Shown piece after piece: positions 1 to 6,317 of a stretch of 8,133 bases of DNA. The stretch's first letter is position 1; each line of letters begins with the position of its first letter. The notes below the pieces were generated by a model. That model had not been told where the DNA came from. It was given only the letters and a program-made list of their open reading frames with translations, and did no database searches. The position numbers and the translations under genes were made by a program. Source of the DNA: PGYU01 sp964637845 (GTDB taxonomy: Bacteria; Bacteroidota; Ignavibacteria; Kapaibacteriales; UBA2268); assembly GCA_964637845.1 (NCBI GenBank), contig CAZWXI010000109.1:1-8133 (forward strand). Reading direction: 5' to 3'.

Positions 1-59
1 CCGTACAACTCATCACCCAGTGGACCAAACTCAGTAAGCAGGTTGTGATAATGAAATGA
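1..59 (+). CDS. C-terminal end of a probable T9SS-secreted protein (partial)
   Basis: One frame stays open from the left edge (first whole codon at base 3) to a TGA at 57-59 and encodes VQLITQWTKLSKQVVIMK. The pattern of a short hydrophobic strand, a polar turn, then K-x-V-V-I-M-K at the very end matches the last two strands of type A T9SS C-terminal sorting domains (typically GVYxVxI...K-x-V/I-V/I-x-K). Such domains direct export across the outer membrane and are usually cleaved or used for surface anchoring. Only 18 residues are visible, so the body of the protein cannot be identified. The other two plus-strand frames reach stops earlier (34-36 and 46-48). The exosortase gene starts 51 nt downstream on the same strand, so cotranscription is possible. 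The sorting-tail reading is fairly good but rests on a short stretch. Confidence 0.6.
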   Translation, partial: VQLITQWTKLSKQVVIMK

Positions 60-110
60 GGAAGGGTACAATTTATTTTATTAATCTATGTCTTAAAATA
101 TTTTATTTCG

Positions 111-614
111 ATGTTAAATATGACAAAATATTTACCTTTAGTTAAGTTTTTGGGAATTTTTATTGGTGTAATTGTTTTTTATTACCTGCTGGTAGCCTTT
201 TACCCAAACACTATAGACTTTTATATTAATGCTACTGCCAGCCTATCTGCATCCATCTTGTCTTTGCTTGGCATCGAATCTTATGCTCAAGGCAATAACA
301 TAATCAGCGATGCAATGATTATTTCTTTGGCTTTTGGTTGTGAGGGTAGTGAACCGATTGTACTTTTTATTGCTGCTGTATCTGCGTTTCCATCTGCAGT
401 AAAAAAGAAATTAATAGGTGGTATTACAGGAGTATTGTTATTGTATGTGTTGAATATTCTACGCATAATAACATTATATTTCATTGGATTAAGTGAAGTT
501 TTCAATTTTGATTTGTTTCATGTTATAATTTTTCCCGTTGTATTTATTATTATTGCAATTTTGTTTTTTTTAGGATGGCTTAAATGGCAAAACAAAATAC
601 TAGGCAAAGTATAG
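111..614 (+). CDS. Exosortase/archaeosortase-family transpeptidase, exosortase H-like
   Basis: Integral membrane cysteine protease/transpeptidase of 167 residues. By family knowledge it recognises a short C-terminal signal plus a transmembrane helix on exported proteins, cleaves there and transfers the protein to another acceptor. The three catalytic residues are visible in family order: Cys77 in FGCEGSEP, Arg118 in NILRIITLYFIG, and His137 in FDLFHVIIFP. Hydrophobic segments lie at about 11-31, 41-56, 82-99, 101-124 and 138-156. The length is near that of the short exosortases (about 170-180 aa). The motifs Cys-x-Gly-x-E, AFP after the next helix, and N-x-x-RI-x-x-L-x-x-IG look most like the exosortase H group, not the XrtF group seen in many Bacteroidota (EGCNA type); this subtype call is from memory. 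ATG codons at 111 and 120 are both possible and neither has a clear ribosome binding site. The 3' end overlaps the next gene by 31 nt, suggesting coupled translation. No recognisable substrate gene lies in the window. Confidence 0.85.
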   Translation: MLNMTKYLPLVKFLGIFIGVIVFYYLLVAFYPNTIDFYINATASLSASILSLLGIESYAQGNNIISDAMIISLAFGCEGSEPIVLFIAAVSAFPSAVKKKLIGGITGVLLLYVLNILRIITLYFIGLSEVFNFDLFHVIIFPVVFIIIAILFFLGWLKWQNKILGKV

Positions 615-1246
615 TAGTAAAACGACCTATTTTGTATTTTATCACAAATTTTGCGATTGTTTTCGTACTATTTGTTACTATTTATCCGCTAAAACAAAAT
701 ACTTTCGTAAATTATTGGATTAAAGCAGGTAATTCTTTTTTTCGTTCATATGTAAATACTGACTTGTCATTAAATAGGTCAGTAAACATTTTCCCTGATG
801 CTGATAACAAGAATTCAATTATTGCTCAAACAATATTCTATGACAGAATAAATGAAGATGGAACTATTCAATCAAAAGGAGTGAAGATTAATTTATTTAA
901 TGAAGCATATTTTCCTTTCATATTTACCGTAACTTTAATAGTATCAATCCCTATATTTTGGCGACGTAAATGGTTATCATGTGCAATCGGAATTATTTTG
1001 ACAGCAATTTTTATTTATTTCAAATTATTTGCAATAGTGGCTGACAATTATTCCCATCCTGAATTGACTGTAAAGCAACTTCCCTTTTTAATATCACAAA
1101 TTGTGCATTTATACAATATGGCGCTAACCGCAACCGGAACAGGGACGAATCTTATTTTCGGTATATTGATTTGTATTTTATCATTCCTTAGAAAAAGGGA
1201 GATTAGTTTGATTTTAGATTTATTTAACAAACAAACTGCCTCATAA
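584..1246 (+). CDS. Exosortase-associated membrane protein, probable partner of the upstream exosortase
   Basis: A 220-residue membrane protein with no motif that I recognise confidently. Hydrophobic helices are at about 15-35, 108-126, 130-152 and 186-202. Between the first and second lies a polar region of about 70 residues (36-107), probably on the periplasmic side, and a tract of basic residues (RRK, 127-129) separates helices two and three. The start ATG at 584 lies inside the exosortase gene, with AGGATGG about 6 nt upstream (572-578). An earlier in-frame ATG at 575 is followed by a stop two codons later, so 584 is the first usable start. The 31-nt overlap with the exosortase gene suggests that the two products work together. 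Exosortase H genes are known to be followed by a dedicated membrane protein of about 200 residues, and size, topology and position fit that family. The match is by inference and not by a diagnostic motif. The stop codon sits in the loop of a terminator hairpin. Confidence 0.7.
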   Translation: MAKQNTRQSIVVKRPILYFITNFAIVFVLFVTIYPLKQNTFVNYWIKAGNSFFRSYVNTDLSLNRSVNIFPDADNKNSIIAQTIFYDRINEDGTIQSKGVKINLFNEAYFPFIFTVTLIVSIPIFWRRKWLSCAIGIILTAIFIYFKLFAIVADNYSHPELTVKQLPFLISQIVHLYNMALTATGTGTNLIFGILICILSFLRKREISLILDLFNKQTAS

Positions 1247-1257
1247 AGAGGCAGTTT
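1233..1257. terminator. Bidirectional hairpin terminator between convergent genes
   Basis: A perfect 10-bp inverted repeat (AAACTGCCTC, loop ATAAA, GAGGCAGTTT) lies between the convergent exosortase-partner and cytochrome genes. The stem begins inside the last codons of the plus-strand gene and the loop carries its TAA stop. A-rich sequence precedes the stem and T-rich sequence follows it, so it can act as an intrinsic terminator for both strands, although neither U-tract is long. The cytochrome stop codon lies 18 nt beyond the hairpin. Confidence 0.75.
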
Positions 1258-1275
1258 ACGTCTTTCAATTACTTT

Positions 1276-2523
1276 CTATCTTCTCGCGGGTAGGAGCAGT
1301 TTCCTCCCTGGTCTTTGATTCGGATATGTATAATCATCATGGCAACCATTGCATTTAGGCGCAACTCTGAAATTATGTGCGGCATGGCAGTCAATGCACT
1401 CTAAATCAGTATGTATATCATCAAGTTCAAATCCAATTGTACTGTGATTAAATTTACCCGGTTTGAATGTATTTGCATGACAACTTATGCAGCTACTGCT
1501 GAGTTTCGTTTTGTAGTCATTATTAATATGACATTTATTACAGGCAAGTTTATCATGATACTTGGATAAGTCAAATCCCGTGATTTTAAAATGATTGAAA
1601 CGGTCCATCACTTGATTCAAGTGGCATTTAACGCAGTTATCCTTTTCATGGCATGCAATACACGGCTTGTGATGTTCTTCGAATGATTTATGGACTTCCT
1701 TTCTATAATCTCTATCTTTAGGTGTACGAAGTTTTTCCAATCTCACATCATGACATTTCATGCAGTTTTCGTCTTGGTGGCAGGTAGCACATGAAATATT
1801 GAACATTTTGACATGCTCATCATGATAAAAAGTAACTATTGGTCCCTTTTCATAATCGGTGTCATACACGACTTTACCGGGTTCAATCACAGTTGGGTGC
1901 CCCTTACCGGCATATTGTTCCACTTTTAATCTTCGCGCTTTGTCTGCATCTATGCCTTTTTCGAAATGACAGTAGTCACAGTCGGTTCTGCGGCTCCATT
2001 GTCTATGGCATGTTATACATTGTCTATGATAAGCTGCTTCGAGGTCTGGTATAGTCAAATCTTTACGAATTCTGTTTGGTTCGTGGCAAGTAACGCATTT
2101 AAGCACAGGACCTGTTGTATTATAGTGGTGACATGAACCACAACCACCAGCCATTTCAGCCATTTCGGCGTGTATCTTATGTGTAAATGCTACTGCTCCC
2201 CATTCACCGGGTAGCATGTCCATAATAACAATTTCAGGTCCCTCATCAGGTGAATGATGAATTGAAATCATCTCATTTCTTGGGCATGATATCAGGCATG
2301 GATTGCTCGCTGTCGGGTATTCACAAAAGTGGCATGATTTACAATCTATCAATTGTTTATCATGGGCTTTTGGCATAGTTTGAGGCACAGAAATTACCAC
2401 AGGCTCGTGAACAGTATCACTCATGGTTTTGGGCTCTTTTTGTTCGATTGTCTCTGGGACAAGTGCAAATATTAAAACTGCTATCAAGAGCATTGCTGAA
2501 ATTATCGTTATGTATCTTAACAT
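1276..2523 (-). CDS. Membrane-anchored 13-haem c-type cytochrome (cytochrome c3-like multihaem family)
   Basis: A 415-residue protein with thirteen CXXCH haem c binding motifs, starting at residues 61, 128, 143, 169, 182, 245, 254, 288, 297, 328, 345, 376 and 391. Residues 4-22 are hydrophobic with no clear cleavage site, so this is either a signal peptide or an N-terminal membrane anchor holding the haem domain in the periplasm. Many further His residues can act as distal haem ligands. The first haem motif runs into extra cysteines (C67, C76 and C80, in HFCEYPT...PCLISCPR), which is unusual. The last four haems form two similar modules (309-349 and 358-395) with the pattern FNH...GF-x-L...H...L-x-C-x-x-CH. 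A strong AAGGAGGA at 2531-2538 supports the ATG at 2523. It is the last gene of the operon, 15 nt after the NrfD-type gene. Expected role: accept electrons from, or donate them to, the FeS/NrfD membrane module, as HmcA, OhcA or CbcS do. Haem number and sequence do not allow a specific name. Confidence 0.93.
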   Translation of the reverse strand: MLRYITIISAMLLIAVLIFALVPETIEQKEPKTMSDTVHEPVVISVPQTMPKAHDKQLIDCKSCHFCEYPTASNPCLISCPRNEMISIHHSPDEGPEIVIMDMLPGEWGAVAFTHKIHAEMAEMAGGCGSCHHYNTTGPVLKCVTCHEPNRIRKDLTIPDLEAAYHRQCITCHRQWSRRTDCDYCHFEKGIDADKARRLKVEQYAGKGHPTVIEPGKVVYDTDYEKGPIVTFYHDEHVKMFNISCATCHQDENCMKCHDVRLEKLRTPKDRDYRKEVHKSFEEHHKPCIACHEKDNCVKCHLNQVMDRFNHFKITGFDLSKYHDKLACNKCHINNDYKTKLSSSCISCHANTFKPGKFNHSTIGFELDDIHTDLECIDCHAAHNFRVAPKCNGCHDDYTYPNQRPGRKLLLPARR

Positions 2524-2530
2524 CTTGTTC

Positions 2531-2538
2531 TCCTCCTT
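2531..2538 (-). promoter_or_regulatory. Strong Shine-Dalgarno sequence of the 13-haem cytochrome gene
   Basis: On the minus strand AAGGAGGA lies directly after the TAG stop of the NrfD-type gene and 7 nt before the cytochrome ATG. It is close to a perfect anti-SD match and fixes the cytochrome start at 2523. Such a strong site at the distal gene suggests that the cytochrome is made in good amount relative to the upstream membrane protein. Confidence 0.7.
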
Positions 2539-3756
2539 CTATTTATTAATTGCAGTTTGCTCGGGAGCAGGTAAACTGATAATCGAAAAATTCATTACAA
2601 AAAATCTATAAAGCAGTATGAGCAATGCTGCCGCCCCGAGTGTTACGGAAATTTCCCCGTACGATGGGATATAAGTTTCAATAGCATAAGGCGGACTATA
2701 AGCAATTATGAAGTTGTTTATTCTGTTCAGCACAACGCCAAAAATCACCATTGTTGAAGCCCAAAAGAGCCAACTAAGTGACTTGGATGTAAGCGGTGAT
2801 AAGAATAGTATCATCGGCATGATAATTCCGATTACCATCTCAATAATAAATAATATAGCAGGCATATCCATAGGAACAAGATGCACAAATGATTCTCTGA
2901 TTACCATATCGCCAAGTTTAAATGACAAGTAAATACCGAGGATAGGTCCAACGTAATTGCCAAGTCGGGTTAGAATATTAGTTTCGGGTTTTAATTTCAA
3001 CGAACGAGATGCAATTAGTGATTCAAATATCACCATTGGCAGACCAACTGCTACAGCTGATATTAAAAACAGTAGAGGTAATACCGGTGTTTGCCAAAGT
3101 GGGTGCATTTTATCACCGGCAATAACCATAAGTGTTCCCAATGATGACTGGTGCAATGATGACAATACAACACCTGCAATGATGAAAACAAACATAGTTT
3201 TCGATAATCCTCTATCCAAAGCTCGGAGCAATTTATCTATTGGATTATTTAAGAATTTTAAAATTCCTTTCATATTCATCTTGCCTATGAATCTTTCAGT
3301 TACAATCGGTAAAAATTCAATATAGAGTACAGTTAAATAAATTATTACACATATACCGACTTCAAAAAGAGCCGAGTTTGGGTTCCACATAATCAATGGA
3401 TGCCAAATATAATACCAACGACCGATATCAATCAATACACCAAAAGCAACAAAGGTATATCCCAACATCGCAGTAAGTAGAGCCGGTCTGACAATAGAAT
3501 GATATTCTTCTTTATGCATGATATGCCCGATTGCAGCCGAGATAAAACCTCCCGCCGCTAAGGCAACACCTGTTGCAACGTCAATTCCAATCCATATACC
3601 CCATGGGTACTGTTGGTCTAAATTCGTGACTGCGCCTAATCCGAACAGGAACCGTCCTACTATAAAAACTATTCCGTTCAAAGCAATCAAACAGATCATG
3701 ACTACGCCTGGTGTAAAGAATTTATGCTTTACGGGTTGAGGTACTTCATAATGCAT
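2539..3756 (-). CDS. NrfD/PsrC-family membrane protein, HybB-type
   Basis: A 405-residue polytopic membrane protein with about ten predicted helices (roughly 15-37, 53-80, 90-111, 130-152, 187-207, 222-245, 264-282, 299-320, 327-346, 368-388). Family members pass electrons between membrane quinones and a periplasmic FeS subunit. HybB-like signatures are PWGIWIGIDVATGVALAAGG at 51-70, LHQSSLGTLMV at 201-211 and HPLWQTPVLPLLF at 218-230. These resemble HybB of hydrogenase 2 and the NrfD-like subunits of Hmc/Ohc complexes more than the shorter NrfD or PsrC proteins. The ATG overlaps the stop of the FeS gene by one base (TAATG), with GAGGGG at 3765-3770 as its ribosome binding site, so translation is coupled. 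No CXXCH or FeS motif is present, so the protein itself carries no covalently bound haem c. Without a hydrogenase nearby, I infer electron transfer between menaquinone and the neighbouring cytochrome through the FeS protein. The direction cannot be read from sequence. Confidence 0.9.
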   Translation of the reverse strand: MHYEVPQPVKHKFFTPGVVMICLIALNGIVFIVGRFLFGLGAVTNLDQQYPWGIWIGIDVATGVALAAGGFISAAIGHIMHKEEYHSIVRPALLTAMLGYTFVAFGVLIDIGRWYYIWHPLIMWNPNSALFEVGICVIIYLTVLYIEFLPIVTERFIGKMNMKGILKFLNNPIDKLLRALDRGLSKTMFVFIIAGVVLSSLHQSSLGTLMVIAGDKMHPLWQTPVLPLLFLISAVAVGLPMVIFESLIASRSLKLKPETNILTRLGNYVGPILGIYLSFKLGDMVIRESFVHLVPMDMPAILFIIEMVIGIIMPMILFLSPLTSKSLSWLFWASTMVIFGVVLNRINNFIIAYSPPYAIETYIPSYGEISVTLGAAALLILLYRFFVMNFSIISLPAPEQTAINK

Positions 3757-4673
3757 TACGCCATCCCCTCATTTTTTTCAGCAAGTTCACGTTCCTTTTT
3801 ACGTTTATTGACCCACATTATACCACCCAACCATGCATATAAAGCCAATGGAGGCACAAAATAAGCAAAAATGCCATGTTGGATAGATTCCGATACCCCG
3901 GGTGCTGTTTTAGTACCGTGCTTCGGAAGCTTAAGCGTTTGGTAATCAACGGCGGATATGTACACCCAAGAAGTACCACCCACTTCTTGCTCGCCATAGA
4001 TATGGTCCAAATATTTATCTGGATTTCGGCTGATTCTATGGTGAGCAAGTCTTATGACTTCACTACGAGGTCCATAGACAAGGGCTTCAACGGGACATAT
4101 CTCAACACATGCAGGTAAAAGCCCCTCTCTAGTTCTATTATAGCAAAAATCACATTTGTGAATATCCGGCTTTAATGCCTTGTGATAATCGAATGTAGGC
4201 ACTTGGAACGGACATGCCACCATGCAATAACGACACCCGATACATTTATCGGTATCCCAAATAACGCTGCCGTTCTCTTCTTTTGTGAAAGCTCCTACTA
4301 TGCAAGCCGAAACACATGCGGGTTTGTCACAATGCATGCATTGATATTTTACATTGATTGGCAGTAATTCGTTATCTTGATTTGGAAACTCATTAATTAC
4401 TGTGTAAGAATCATTATCCGGGCGGCGGAACATTTGGAATATTTCTCTGACATGATAATCATGTACGTTTCCGGCAGGTATGTCATGAGCTGTTTTACAT
4501 GCCCATTCGCAACTTCTGCAACCTATACAGACAGTCACATCAACCAAAACCCCCATTCTATCTTCAGACAAGATATTTTTTGGGGCCGCTTCGGGCTTAA
4601 CGGTTGCTGCTAATGCCGTTGTGCTGATAACAGCACCGGTTTTGAAGAAATTTCTTCTTCCTCCATCAAACAT
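3756..4673 (-). CDS. Tat-exported four-cluster 4Fe-4S ferredoxin-type electron transfer subunit (HybA/HmcB-like)
   Basis: A periplasmic FeS protein of 305 residues (307 if the upstream ATG at 4679 is used; numbering here follows 307). A twin-arginine signal, GRRNFFK at 7-13, precedes a short hydrophobic stretch, so it is exported folded with its clusters. Sixteen cysteines in four groups are arranged for four [4Fe-4S] clusters: 51/54/57/61 (CIGCRSCEWAC), 114/117/122/126, 146/149/152/156 (CIGCRYCMVACP) and 176/179/191/195 (with ICP). A C-terminal helix at about 268-290, followed by NKRKKER, anchors it in the membrane; this anchored tail is typical of HybA-type subunits. It is the first gene of an operon with the HybB-type protein and the 13-haem cytochrome, and its TAA stop overlaps the next ATG. 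Its expected task is to carry electrons between the quinone-reactive membrane subunit and the haem protein. The catalytic partner of classical HybA, a NiFe hydrogenase, is not encoded here, so I give no gene symbol. Confidence 0.92.
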   Translation of the reverse strand: MFDGGRRNFFKTGAVISTTALAATVKPEAAPKNILSEDRMGVLVDVTVCIGCRSCEWACKTAHDIPAGNVHDYHVREIFQMFRRPDNDSYTVINEFPNQDNELLPINVKYQCMHCDKPACVSACIVGAFTKEENGSVIWDTDKCIGCRYCMVACPFQVPTFDYHKALKPDIHKCDFCYNRTREGLLPACVEICPVEALVYGPRSEVIRLAHHRISRNPDKYLDHIYGEQEVGGTSWVYISAVDYQTLKLPKHGTKTAPGVSESIQHGIFAYFVPPLALYAWLGGIMWVNKRKKERELAEKNEGMA

Positions 4674-4679
4674 CGGCAT

Positions 4680-4686
4680 CCTCCTT
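4680..4686 (-). promoter_or_regulatory. Shine-Dalgarno sequence that decides the start of the FeS subunit
   Basis: The minus strand reads AAGGAGG followed at once by ATG CCG ATG. The site touches the first ATG (4679), which leaves no usable spacing, but lies 6 nt before the second ATG (4673), which is normal spacing. The second ATG is therefore the more likely start; it shortens the protein by two residues and leaves the Tat signal intact. Confidence 0.65.
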
Positions 4687-4693
4687 TATCTAA

Positions 4694-4774
4694 ATATTTT
4701 CTATAACTTAAATAATTTGTGTCAATAATTCACATTATATATAACTAAATTACATTAAAAATTTTTAATTTCAA
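4694..4774 (-). promoter_or_regulatory. Probable promoter region of the FeS-NrfD-cytochrome operon
   Basis: The 196-nt gap upstream of the operon is very AT-rich and holds no gene. On the minus strand it contains an exact TTGACA at 4725-4720, followed 14 nt later by TATAGA (4705-4700); this spacing is short for a sigma-70 promoter. A separate TATAAT lies at 4739-4734 without a good -35 element. A 16-bp perfect palindrome, ATTAAAAATTTTTAAT, sits at 4754-4769 and could be a protein-binding site or just low-complexity DNA. Initiation somewhere here is likely because the operon is preceded by a gap, but the exact site is not resolved. No FNR/CRP-type TTGAT-N4-ATCAA box was found. Confidence 0.3.
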
Positions 4775-4830
4775 AGCAAAAAAGGATTTTTATGTGGAAT
4801 CTGTAACGTAAATGTTGATTTTGTAGATAT

Positions 4831-4857
4831 TAATCTGTTTGTTAATACAAACTAATT
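4831..4857 (-). terminator. Weak hairpin downstream of the TPR gene, possible terminator
   Basis: Downstream of the TPR gene stop, the minus strand can fold a stem of GTTTGT pairing with ACAAAC (4847-4852 with 4837-4842) around a 4-nt loop. Outer AATT/GATT pairs extend it with one mismatch and a G-T pair. The stem is AT-rich and no T-run follows, so it would terminate poorly. Partial readthrough into the FeS operon is possible. Confidence 0.25.
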
Positions 4858-4875
4858 TTCTCGGTATGATTATAT

Positions 4876-6309
4876 TTACTTTTTAATTTGTTTCAGCAAT
4901 AATTTATTAAATTTTTCAAAATTTTCAACTACATCGGGAAATTCTTCATAATACAAGCCAATCAAAGTTTCATTGAAGACAAATGCCTCAAGCAAAAAAT
5001 CCCGTGCTTCAACATGTCTGCCAATTGCACCGCATATTTTAGCCAATAGATAATAAGCGTCGGCAGATTTTGGCACTTTATCCAAATACTTTTTTGCAAA
5101 TGATAAGGCATTTGTCATCTCATAAATTTCATACGACGCACTTGCCGCATCCAATAATGCTTCTACGTTTGACGCGTCAGATTCATGGGTTCGAATGTAA
5201 TATAGAATAGACTCTTCGATTTTGCCCATGTTGAAAAGCAAATCTGCTTTCGCGTAAAGGACCTCCGAATAATTCGGAAAAACATCCAGTACCTTATTAT
5301 AATCTTTTAATGCGGCATCAAAATTTTCGAGTGCATCATAGCATATTCCGCGACCGAAATATGATTCATAGTTTTCAGGGGCAATTTCCAAAGCTTTTGT
5401 ATAATATTCTATTGCGCTGATATATTGGCTATTATCACCATAAACGCTTGCTAAATTATGCACTGTGTTCACATCTTTTGGATCAAGTGTCATTGCCTCC
5501 TTGAAAGCGTCTATTGCATCTGTTAACCTTCCGATAGTTGCATATGTATTGGCTTTATTATACCAAGCCGAAAAGAATTTATAATTTATTGTCAAAGCCA
5601 TATCGTAAGAATCAATTGCCTGATAAAATAAGCCTTTTTCGTTATATATAACACCTAAATTATACCATAAATTTTCGTTGTATGGATTTTTATCTATGGC
5701 TTGCTTAAAATACATGACTGAGCGGTCAAAATCATTCATACAATTATAGCAATATGCAATTTCTTGCAGGACTTCGTCGGCATGATATTCAGAATTTAGC
5801 AAATATTCGAGTATTTTGATGCTTTCGTCGTATCTTTCTAAGGATTGTAAGATTAAGGCCTTTTGGAAAAGTGCGTCATCATTTGAAGGTGCAATCTTCA
5901 AAATCGTATCAATCAAATTCAATGCTTCACTCGAATATCCCGATTGTTCCATAATTGTTGCTTTGTTTAGGATTGCGTCGGGGTCAAGCGGATTAAAGCT
6001 CAATGCTCTATTGACATAATCCAATGCATCGCCATTTTGATTCAAATTTGATAATATGAACGCTTTTTTATTCAATGCTTCAGCTGAATAAGGCAGGAGT
6101 TCTATCCATAAATCACAAAATTCTAAGCCCTCTTGCCATCGTTCGGTTGATATGCAATATTCAACCAATGATTCAAGAGCCTCAAGTGGTGGAGTTATCT
6201 CGCCCTTTCTACTGTATGAACGAAGATTACTAAGATAGTAATGGAATTGTTCTTCCATATCATCGAAATCGTCTTCAAATTCATCGTCATCAAAATCAAA
6301 ATAACTCAT
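4876..6309 (-). CDS. Tetratricopeptide repeat (TPR) protein with acidic N-terminus
   Basis: A 477-residue protein without signal peptide or membrane helix, so probably cytoplasmic. Residues 5-20 contain twelve Asp/Glu out of sixteen. From about residue 42 to 449 the protein is built of about twelve consecutive 34-residue TPR units in unbroken register, for example 212-245 (NLWYNLGVIYNEKG...) and 246-279 (AWYNKANTYATIG...). The usual A-x-x-x-x-x-A-L...P positions are conserved at most unit ends. Such arrays form a superhelical scaffold that binds other proteins or peptides; no enzymatic domain is fused. The last 28 residues are a short capping tail ending in KQIKK. The gene starts 8 nt after the nuclease gene's stop, so the two are probably cotranscribed, but the products act in different compartments and nothing links them functionally. 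Only a weak TTAGG precedes the ATG. The family is certain; the partner and role are unknown. Confidence 0.9.
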   Translation of the reverse strand: MSYFDFDDDEFEDDFDDMEEQFHYYLSNLRSYSRKGEITPPLEALESLVEYCISTERWQEGLEFCDLWIELLPYSAEALNKKAFILSNLNQNGDALDYVNRALSFNPLDPDAILNKATIMEQSGYSSEALNLIDTILKIAPSNDDALFQKALILQSLERYDESIKILEYLLNSEYHADEVLQEIAYCYNCMNDFDRSVMYFKQAIDKNPYNENLWYNLGVIYNEKGLFYQAIDSYDMALTINYKFFSAWYNKANTYATIGRLTDAIDAFKEAMTLDPKDVNTVHNLASVYGDNSQYISAIEYYTKALEIAPENYESYFGRGICYDALENFDAALKDYNKVLDVFPNYSEVLYAKADLLFNMGKIEESILYYIRTHESDASNVEALLDAASASYEIYEMTNALSFAKKYLDKVPKSADAYYLLAKICGAIGRHVEARDFLLEAFVFNETLIGLYYEEFPDVVENFEKFNKLLLKQIKK

Positions 6310-6317
6310 TCTAATAC

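Noticed and set aside
43..72. Promoter-like TTGTGA, 18-nt spacer, TACAAT before the exosortase gene
   Set aside because: The match is only moderate, it overlaps the end of the upstream gene, and in an AT-rich genome of uncertain promoter type this is not enough for a call.
2957..3325. Open frame of 122 codons on the plus strand
   Set aside because: It lies fully antisense to the NrfD-type gene, which has clear family motifs, and its translation shows no domain.
3818..4118. Open frames of 76 and 80 codons on both strands within the FeS gene
   Set aside because: Both overlap the well-supported FeS subunit in other frames, lack a ribosome binding site and have no recognisable features.
2539..4673. 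Calling the FeS and NrfD-type genes hybA and hybB of a hydrogenase 2 operon
   Set aside because: No hydrogenase large or small subunit is present, and the third gene is a multihaem cytochrome, so Hmc/Ohc/Cbc-like complexes fit at least as well.
4811..4835. Possible FNR/CRP half site (TTGAT at 4815-4819)
   Set aside because: There is no matching ATCAA at the right distance, only a single half site in AT-rich DNA.
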